Positions 55,902-64,000 of a stretch of DNA of 64,000 nt are shown here, piece after piece. The notes below the pieces were generated by a model. The model was not told the origin of the DNA and made no database searches. It saw only the letters and a list, made by a program, of their open reading frames with translations. The DNA comes from Medicago truncatula. Lineage: Eukaryota; Streptophyta; Magnoliopsida; Fabales; Fabaceae. Each line of letters opens with the position of its first letter. Position 1 is the first letter of the stretch. Made by a program: the position numbers and the translations under genes. The stretch spans positions 30,044,494 to 30,108,493 of the forward strand of contig NC_053045.1 of assembly GCF_003473485.1 (NCBI RefSeq), given 5' to 3'.

Positions 55902-56888
55902 TTGTTGTTACTTTAGAAGCCTTCACAACTTTATTGTACTCATGTGCATACTTTAAAATATGTGTACACAGTTCAAGTCTCACAAAATTTTAATTGTGAT
56001 ATTCTTTATTCCTCCAATTCCGTAACAATGACACAATATGGTCCAAAAATCTTTCCATCTGATAGAAGTCTTTATAAGAGTTTAAACTCAAGACCTGGCA
56101 ATAATGATTAATCCTTCATTAAAAATCATAAAATGCTATTTGATGTGATCCTAAATTACAAAAAGAGAAATATAAGAAAAATATGAAAAAGACGGAAACT
56201 TTTTCTTATCTTTTTACTTGATTGGGTAGAGAATGAGAATAAAGAAATTATATTATTTTAAAAATGACAGCATTATTGTTAAACTTCAAAATAATAATTT
56301 TTTATTTGTATTTATTTATTCTTTAAGGAAGTAGAAGTTTATTTTTTAAGCAAAGAAATAAAAGTTTGTTGATTATTTTATTGTTTGAAAAGTTCCGTAA
56401 TTTAGTTTTAGAAGTTTTATACTTTATATATTTGATCCTCTAAAATATCCCCCTCTAAAATCCTCTAAAAATCCCTCACAAATAGACTTAGAAAATCCCC
56501 CACATAGGTCAAGAGCAAGGGATTTCAACCGGAAAAGCTCACGATTTATAGAATAATTATAGGATCTACTAATATAGACTATTGAAACATTATGAGTAGA
56601 GTCCAGCTTACCTTAATTTAACTTGGCTCCATTTACACCTGTTCAATACATAGATGACAGACATGTGGATAAAATAAATCCAATGGTTGTAATTAAAAGG
56701 ACTAAAATAAGCCTTCTTTGATACAACAATATGACTGTCCATCTTCTCTCACCATCTCCTCCACTCCTCTCCCTCTTCCCTCTCGCCTCCTTTACCACCG
56801 CAATCCTTCCTTGGCCGTCCAAGCGGCGGCGTTCTTCCCTCTTCTAAAATAATTACACATAATCAATGGAATTATCAGTGAGAGAGTT
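55902..56888. other. Intergenic AT-rich region
   Basis: No gene. It contains a CT-rich stretch at about 56735-56790. Confidence 0.5.
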
Positions 56889-57069
56889 TGTTGAGGCAAA
56901 ATCCCTAATTAATTTTAAAGATAATAAACTTTAATGATTAAGGATTAAATGGACTTTGATTAATTCCTTGGTATTTAACTTGTGCTCTTGAGTGTTTTCA
57001 CTAAGACAGGAACAAGGTTTGAATCATACCAAGATGCATAAAATCAAAGGACATTGAATCCATGAACTA

Positions 57070-57290
57070 ATTCTGAAGTTCAGAAAATTAGTTCAGAATG
57101 TTGATCAGAACGTTCTGATGAGAGCTCAGAAGGTTGTTCAGAAGCAACTCTGTTCAGAAGCAACTATGTTCAGAAGCAACCCAGTTCAGAAGGTTGTTCA
57201 GAAGCAACTATGTTCAGAAGCAACCCAGTTCAGAAGGTTGTTCAGAAGCAACTCTGTTCAGAAGCAACCAAGTTCAGAAGGTTGTTCTTA
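57070..57290 (+). repeat. Tandem repeat of GTTCAGAAGCAAC/GTTCAGAAGGTT units in the LTR
   Basis: Short units (about 17-19 bp: TGTTCAGAAGCAACTCTG and relatives) recur more than ten times, partly arranged in a higher-order pattern of about 58 bp. All three frames stay open across it, which makes spurious ORFs. Confidence 0.85.
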
Positions 57291-58106
57291 TACAAGCCAA
57301 GAATCTCAAGAACTGTGATCAAGGTCATGCAAGGCACATGTGACATGAATATATGTCCAGGAAAGTACATTTGCATGGATCAATCAAGCAATAAAGGCAT
57401 ATACAAGAGTTATGTCAAAGAAGGCATTCAATGTTCATTTAAGACTATGAACATTGATGTACTAGGAATATTTCACAAAGGAATATCATCCTAGATGTTA
57501 TCATCACTGCTCTTCATTATTGTTTCACTATTAGGATTTGATTACATCAAATGATAGTCTTACAAATCATCCTAAGTGAAACAGATGGAACATTCTGATG
57601 ATCAGAATGTTCAAGCTCAGCTCATGCTTACTTTATGAACAGTATAGTAGGTGAAAAGCAAAAAGCAAAAGCAAAGCAAATCTGTCATCTTCAACAAGAG
57701 ATAGACACGTCTGAGAGTTGGTATTGAACAAGGACAACACAATCTCTCAAAGCATGGGCATGAAGATGCAGAATCCCACTAAATCCTCCTGCACCGGTTC
57801 CAAGACAAATTCTGGGAAAGGAACATTCTGATGTATGAAGAAAAGTCCATACATTGGTTATTGTCCAGAAATTCATATGGAAAGCATATGCATAGCCCAG
57901 AACTTCATGTGTTCATTCATACATGATGAACCCAGATGAAGAACATGATGAACCCAGATGAAGATCATCATGAACACAACAACATTCTGATGTTCATCAG
58001 AGATCAGAATGTTTGCCCAGAATTTCAAGTTAAAGCTTGTGGGACCCAGGACACATGGCATAACACCATTGGACACCCTACAACGGCTATATGAGCCCAA
58101 AGACTC

Positions 58107-58115
58107 TATAAATAG
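58107..58115 (+). promoter_or_regulatory. LTR TATA box
   Basis: TATAAATAG in the context GACTCTATAAATAGAGGGC is a near-consensus plant TATA box. Element transcription is predicted to begin about 30 bp downstream, leaving roughly 850 bp of R/U5. Confidence 0.7.
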
Positions 58116-58327
58116 AGGGCTTGGCCTTAGCAAAACTCGCACCATTGCAAAGCATACAAGAAAACAACAAAGATTGTTTGAAGCTCTTGCAAATTGAAAT
58201 TGATCAATCTCTAAGTCCTTCATCAACTTAGTGCAAATCAATACTCTTGTTATCTGAAGGATAACCTCTTCTTCTTCTTCCACTGTTTGTTTTACAAACA
58301 TCCAACTTCCACACAAATTGTAACAAA

Positions 58328-58605
58328 GTCTCATCTAGCTTTTAGAGGTCCTAAAGTGTTAGGTTGAGCAAAGGTTGTAAAAGTCTAAGTGGGTAACTTA
58401 GCAAGAAGAAAAGAAACATAGTCTCATCTAGCTTTTAGAGGTCCTAAAGTGTTAGGTTGAGCAAAGGTTGTAAAAGTCTAAGTGGGTAACTTAGCAAGAA
58501 GAAAAGAAACAAATCTCATCTAGCTTTAGGGGTACTAAAGTGTTAGTTTGAGATGAGTTTGTAAAAGTCTAAGTGGTTAACTTAGCAAGAAGGTGCAAGC
58601 CTGCT
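58328..58605 (+). repeat. Three tandem copies of a ~92 bp unit in the LTR
   Basis: TCTCATCTAGCTTTTAGAGG starts at 58329, 58422 and (diverged) 58514, each followed by CCTAAAGTGTTAGGTTGAG and CTAAGTGGGTAACTTAGC. Copies 1 and 2 are almost identical; copy 3 is more diverged. Confidence 0.9.
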
Positions 58606-58991
58606 GAGGCTTAGAGAATACAGGATTGTAATTGTTCAGGTGAACAAAGATTGTATGGTGCAGGACTTGAGAGGTTATCTCAAGCATCATAGTGGAAACT
58701 CTCACAAGATTGTGAGGAGTGGACTAGCCCACATTGGGTGAACCACTATAATTCTCTGTGTGTTCTTTCTCTCTTCCCTATACTCTTTAATTACAGTATA
58801 CACAACACACACTTACACATTTACTTTATTAAACTGTTTATGTGTATGAACTTCAGAACGTTCTGAAGTCAGAATATTAACTTAACTATTCCAAGTAAAC
58901 TACTTGAGAATCACTTTTAAGTTTCAGGTTAATTTTTAAAGGGTCACAATTCAAACCCCCCCTTCCTTGTGACTATTTTATCTACTTCAAT

Positions 58992-59003
58992 TGGTATCAG
59001 AGC
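58992..59003 (+). other. Primer-binding site for initiator tRNA-Met
   Basis: TGGTATCAGAGC is complementary to the 3' end of plant initiator tRNA-Met, the usual primer of copia elements, two bases after the LTR end. Confidence 0.85.
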
Positions 59004-62000
59004 CTGCCTCTATGGGTTGAGCACTTAACAGTGTATGAGGAAAAGATCCAGAAAGAAGTAATGTCAAAACCTGCAAGCCAAAGTGCATATCACATATGCA
59101 ACAATGTGGGATATTTGAAAAGTAAAATCCCTCTGAAGAAGAAAATGCAAAGATGGCATTCAGAGATGAGTTTGAAGAAGAAGTCAACACATGAGTAAAA
59201 GACAGTAGATAAAGTAAAGAGGTAAGAAATCCGATCCTTATCTTTTATATAAAGTGCTTACTATTATCTCATATGACTCATGCATTTTATCTTAAAAGTA
59301 TGAACTTTTAAAATAATAACTTTTCTTGTATAAAGAAAGAAAACGTGAAACCGCTAATCTTGAATGATATATCTTGAAACCATTCAAAAATTGTAGAACT
59401 CTCATTTTAAAATATTTGAGAAACATAAGATTCTCAATGAGCAAAAATTGTAAGATTTAGCAAAGTCTGAATTTTTGAAATAAAATGTTATTTTGAAAAG
59501 CGAAGTAATATTTTGAAAAAGGACATAACCAACTTTATAAAGTCTGTTAAGACCTTTCAAAAAGGATGGTTTAGGATTCATAACCTATCACAAACAAAAT
59601 TGTCATGAAAATATGTTATACCAAACAAAAGTGAGAAGGTAAATAAAAATGATCATTTTGAAAAAGGATTCAACATTTTTAACCTGTATATTGTTGTATG
59701 AAAAGAAACTTGAGAAAAATCCTCATTTCAAAAAGACATTTTATCCTAAATTAGATTGGTCTCAAAAGGTTGAGATTGGTAAAACATAATGTTCTTATTA
59801 CAACAAAGCTGATTATCTTAAATCAGAATGTGGTCATAAGAAATAATCTCTCAAGAAGAGAAACACTAACCTTCAAGGACCCAAAGTAATATGGGTACCA
59901 AAAGCTTTGCCAATCTGTGATGCAGAAATATTTGCTTCCAAGATGATATGTGGAGAAAATGTTCAATCACTAGAAGATGAGCAAATGGAATTTGAAACTA
60001 GTTTTAGTCTCAACATAGAAGATCTAAACTCAGACTTCAACACTGATGTGTTTCAAGATGCTCAGAAAAACAGCTCAGATTGTGCAAGAAACATCTGAAA
60101 CTGAAGATCTGAATGTTCATGTGTCTGCAGATCAGAATGTTCAGGAAAATGCTCCTGATGCTGAAGCTACTCAATCCTAAAAGTTGAAAGCTTCAAAGTT
60201 CATTCCTTTGTGTTCAAGCAAGGCAGAAATAACTTTGGAAGTGTTTGAGAATGTCATTAATGTTGATCATGTATCATATATCATGTTCTCAACAAAATTG
60301 TCTTTCAAATCTCAACTACATGATTCTGCAACATATGATTGAAGAACAAGAAGACTTCTCATATTTTATATGAATTGGCTTTCACACTCACACTCAAGCA
60401 TTTTAATATGCCTCTGAAAAAATGAAGTGTATGAGAAGGAGTATCAAATCTTTAAACTAAAGAATTTGACAACAATGAGGTTCTCCAACAATGGATCAAG
60501 ACATCCCTGGAGAAACCTTCCAAAAAGCTTCTGACATTGCTAACAAAGTTGTTCAGAAAGCTGATGAAGTTCAGAATGTTGAAGAACTTCAAAAGGAAGT
60601 TGATGTTGCTGAGAATGAAAGTCAGCAAGTTGAAGCAATACCTCAAATATTGAGATTGCAGCCAATAAGGTTCAGGAAGCTGATGCAACTACTGAAACAT
60701 GAATTCAGAAAAGTTGATGCAGCTACTAAAAGATGGAACTCAAAAAGTTGATGAAGTTCCTACATAACAACTTCAGAAGGTTAATGAAATTGAAAAAGCT
60801 TTTAAGAAAATACCTCAGAAAGCTAACAAAGCTGAAAGCTTTTATTGGAGAAGGATCCTTTAAATCTTCTACTGCTGAAACAATTTCAAAATCTGAAGTG
60901 ATGTTACAAACATCATGAGTAAACTCCAGTTTGATGAACAAGAAATTGTTTTAGAATCTGATATGGGAAATGACCCTCTGTCATTAAAAGATCATGATAT
61001 GTATGATGTTGCTAAAGTTCTAGCCACACATATGCTTAGTGGAAACACTACCACAAAGGAATCTGATGAAGCTGAGCTAGCTTGAAATCAAGATGGTTTT
61101 GAACTGAATGTGGAGGAATTCAGCCCAGACTTCAATGCAAGTGTCTTTGAGGATTCTCAGATGAAAATGATGGAACAATTCCTTCAAATCAAGTTCAGAA
61201 TGTTCAAGCAAACATTCTTCATGAACAAAGCATTCCATATGTTGATCATATGTCTGCAAATCCTGGAACTTCTGAATATGTTAAAAGACACTTATATCAG
61301 AAAGCTGAAAAGACTAAGAAGAAGAGAAAGCTACTGATGATTAAATTGCTTCAGAAGGTTTTTCTTATTGATGCTTGGACTTCTCCATCCAGACGAGAAA
61401 GTATTTCAAAGAAAGAGAAACATGCTCTCTTCATTGAATCTCAAAAGTGAGGGATATCATCGCATAAGGTACACATTTATTTGCACTATAATAAATATGA
61501 TATATGATTGAATGCATCAAATTCTGTCATGTCTAATATGTGCATATATCAAATGTTTGAACTTAAATGCAAATAAGTGTTTCATACTTTGTTCATACTC
61601 CTTTCATGATGGTATTATACTCATTTACAACTGCACACATCATAATTAATGACTGAAATCATTGCATGATGTCTTATGCTTTAACAAGATATATTAAGGG
61701 TGCATTGAAAATGAATTAATGTTCTTATAATTGAACAATGTGTTGTCTCTGTTATGTATAAATTCATGCATAATATTCTCTCATTATTTGCCCCAAAATT
61801 ATTTCTTAACTATCATGTTAAATGTTAAATGTGTTACATCATTTTGTAATACTTATCTCTTCACATTTGAAATAAATGACTCTTAAGCATTTCTATCCGA
61901 GTTATTGACATGAGATGGAAACTAATTCATCATTGTTGTTAAATGATTCATAGGAAGATTTATGTTTGATCATAAATGTTAAATCATGATTGTTCATTGA

Positions 62001-63323
62001 TATGATACATAAAACTGTCTTAATTTGTCAAACTTCAGAATAATCTGAAACGTGAAGATTTCACTTAACTTTGATATGGTTTAAGAAAATATCATTCATC
62101 AAACATGATTTTAAATGAATCTTATGTTTGAATTTATCATTAGAAGAATTTTTATATACTTGATCTTCATTATGATGTTGTATGTGATCTTGTTATAATC
62201 TTCAAAAATTGCTCTAAGGTCTGCATATTTTGTTCTTACACTTATATTGGCCCTGCTTTGAGCATAAAATTTGTTTTAAGCATTGTTGAATAATTATCTT
62301 ACTTTAATTACAAAAATTGAAGACAAAGATAGAGTTGTAAACATCAATGGCATGTAAATATGTGCTAGATGTCAAACATGTGCAAAAGAATCATATTTAA
62401 CTGCAGTTAAAAGGATTTGTAGATATCTAGTAGGTACTACTGATCTTGGCCTTTGGTATAGAAAAGGTTCTAGCTTTGATCTTGTAGCTTATTGGATGCT
62501 GATTATGCTGGAGACAAAATTGAGAGGAAGAGTACAAGTGGCTCCTGTCAATTCTTGGAACAAGCATTGACTGGATGGTCTTGCAGAAAGCAAAACACCA
62601 TTGCACTCTCCACAACTGAAGCTGAGTATGAATCTGCTGCAAGTTGTTGCTCTCAGATTTTGTGGATCAGAAATCAGTTGAAAGATTATTCACTAAGGTA
62701 CACAAATATTCCTATTATGTGTGATAATACTAGTGCTATAAATCTTTCTAAAAATCCTATACAACATTCTATGTCTAAACATATTGAAATTAAACATCAT
62801 TTCATAAGAGACCATGTTCAGAAAATGGATATTGTATTAAGCTTTGTTGATACTGAAAATCAACTAGCTGATATTTTTACAAAACCCCTTGTTGAGGATA
62901 GATTCAATTTTCTTAAAGAAATATTGCAAATCATGAAAAATCCCAATAAAGATTGATCATTAATCACTAAGGGCCTTGAACTTACCCCCTTGATGTTATC
63001 TGATTCACTTCAGTTAAATCAATCTTAATCTGAACAAATCATCAGAATGTTCATGAGATCAGAATGTTCATCAGAATGTTCTTATTTATCAGAATGTTCA
63101 GGATCTGGATTCTGGGTCAGAAATCTCAAACGAAAGATTTTGTGTTGACTTTAACCAAAAATCTCACTATAATCTAAAGCATTTAATGTTTGGTTATAAG
63201 AAGATAGGTTTTAGGATTAACCACCATGTAAAACCTTAACCATCAATCAAACCATCCATTCACTTTTCCTCAAACGACTAGTTTCTCTCTCCTGGCCACT
63301 ACTTTTCAGTTTCATCTTTTCCA
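59004..63323 (+). pseudogene. Internal region of the SIRE-like element: gag remnant, large pol deletion, RNase H remnant
   Basis: At 59790-59831 a gag zinc-knuckle remnant reads CSYYNKADYLKSEC: the second Cys and the His of the CCHC pattern are both Tyr. It is followed by a stop and then GPKVIWVPKA, as in SIRE gag. Between about 59930 and 62330 only short frames rich in Lys/Glu and QKV/EVQNVEE phrases remain, and no protease, integrase or reverse-transcriptase core is recognisable. At about 62335-62956 copia RNase H is clear: DADYAGDKIERKSTSG, LSTTEAEYESAA, CDNTSAINLSKNP, HIEIKHHFIRDHV, LADIFTKPL, with stops and a frameshift at its start. The element cannot be autonomous. Confidence 0.8.
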
Positions 63324-64000
63324 ATGCCAAAACTGTCGAGTCACTTCCTCTTTCTTCCCTCAACTGAACATGTTTTGGTTCCTATAATAACCAACAACTA
63401 TTCAGATTATTTCCATCACACCTCTTCTTTTCAAACCAATTTTTTTTCTCAAAACAAAGTTCATACTCTGTTCTTGCGAAAAATTGCACGAACCAAAACT
63501 TCCTCACGCGTTCGTTCTCAATCACCACCAACCGCTGCTGATGATCAAACCTCTGATCATTCTCCACTCAATGAAACCCCTCTTCATACAATTCTACAAG
63601 ATGTAATCATCCCTGAGATGCATGGAGACTCTGATAAAGAAACCATTTCTGAAAAGAGAAATGTTTTTGAGAAAGTTGAAGAAGAATCCTCTGGAAAAGG
63701 AAAAGGAGTTGCAGAAGAAGGATCAACCTCTGAGAAAACTGAGGAAACTCTCTTTGAAATGGCCAAGGCTGCAAAGATAGTTTACCTAAGAAGGAAGCAA
63801 ATTGCAAAAGAAGCTTTGCCTCTACCTGAAGAGAAAACCTCCTCTGAAGATGAACAAGAAGTGGAAACAGAGGAAGAGGAATATGTTCCTAGGAAAAGAG
63901 GAAAAGGCAATGACATTGTCATACTTGCTTCTACTTTAAAGATTCAAAGTATTGAAAAGATGGCTAACAGACCCATCAGCAGAGCTAAGTACTTTGACTT
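63324..64000 (+). CDS. Env-like ORF of the SIRE-type element, runs off the window
   Basis: An uninterrupted frame opens at ATG 63324 and is still open at 64000 (at least 225 residues). A Ser/Thr/His-rich N-terminus with basic RTKTSSRVRSQSPP is followed by an acidic Glu/Lys-rich region (TEEEEYVPRKRGKGND) and, at the window edge, RPISRAKYFDL, which I associate with the start of the env-like plant transposon domain. It lies downstream of RNase H, the expected position of the extra ORF in SIRE/Maximus elements. Its intact state contrasts with the ruined gag and pol. The start codon is the first in-frame Met; no translation signal is visible. Product role is unknown. Confidence 0.65.
   Translation, partial: MPKLSSHFLFLPSTEHVLVPIITNNYSDYFHHTSSFQTNFFSQNKVHTLFLRKIARTKTSSRVRSQSPPTAADDQTSDHSPLNETPLHTILQDVIIPEMHGDSDKETISEKRNVFEKVEEESSGKGKGVAEEGSTSEKTEETLFEMAKAAKIVYLRRKQIAKEALPLPEEKTSSEDEQEVETEEEEYVPRKRGKGNDIVILASTLKIQSIEKMANRPISRAKYFD

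Larger units (their letters stand above)
56889..58989 (+). mobile_element. 5' LTR of a SIRE/Maximus-type copia element (about 2.1 kb)
   Basis: It begins TGTTGAGGCAAAATCCC and ends ...CTACTTCA two bases before a tRNA-Met primer-binding site. It carries a strong TATA box (58107), internal tandem repeats and many copies of TCAGAATGTTC / GTTCAGAA. The left boundary is chosen from the typical TGTTGAGG start; the 3' LTR lies beyond the window, so the ends could not be verified against a partner. Confidence 0.7.

Noticed and set aside
57118-57494. Overlapping ORFs across the LTR repeat, and a CRISPR-like look of regularly spaced units
   Set aside because: The units are contiguous degenerate tandem repeats with no unique spacers, in a plant LTR; all three frames are open because of repeat composition.
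57873-58334. 153-codon minus-strand ORF in the LTR
   Set aside because: It runs antisense through the LTR leader and TATA box and has no domain.

Overview
This window is plant nuclear DNA. It is AT-rich, with spliced genes (GT/AG introns) and dense Class I and Class II transposon debris. A Ty1/copia element of the SIRE/Maximus type, the UGT79-like array and the MITE families point to a legume, probably the Medicago/Trifolium side of Fabaceae. The lineage is an inference; no database was searched.

Layout. 0-5.4 kb: a foldback MITE inside a (TA)n microsatellite (704-1350) and a non-autonomous CACTA element (about 1851-5375). 6.4-10.7 kb: a small secreted/membrane protein gene (6425-6832) and an intact F-box/leucine-rich-repeat gene (9079-10713). 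At 11.8 kb lies a stranded exon of the acetolactate synthase small subunit. 12.6-35.2 kb: a UDP-glycosyltransferase (UGT) cluster of four copies, two intact (16110-17489, 24264-25643), one truncated at a SINE (21581-22173) and one with a stop codon at the first residue of its PSPG box (30644-32023). The cluster records several rounds of duplication: an old one with diverged spacers, and a recent tandem duplication of a 5.64 kb unit whose junction is readable at 20628-20631. A three-exon minus-strand gene for an 81-residue protein (33756-35807) overlaps the end of that unit; its last exon was copied to 19221-19337 without the rest of the gene.

36-41 kb: a decayed MULE transposase with a FAR1-like N-terminus, minus strand, broken by a 2,004 bp solo LTR with perfect 5 bp target duplications and by a Stowaway-like MITE. 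41.5-54.8 kb: two well-preserved housekeeping genes that converge. The first is a 12-exon protein disulfide isomerase (583 residues, two CGHC sites, C-terminal KDEL). The second is a 10-exon DEAD-box RNA helicase of the RH17/DDX31/Dbp7 type (613 residues). All of their exons were resolved by hand with consistent phases. 55-64 kb: a LINE RNase H fragment, then a SIRE-like element with a 5' LTR of about 2.1 kb, a tRNA-Met primer site, gag and RNase H remnants and an env-like ORF that runs off the window.

The genes do not form one pathway. The PDI (ER folding) and the helicase (ribosome biogenesis) are housekeeping genes; the UGT cluster is a fast-evolving specialised-metabolism locus. I found no wholly new system. 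The most informative material is the structural history of the UGT cluster: a microhomology junction, a promoter exchange at the TATA box, an orphan exon and an inverted spacer.
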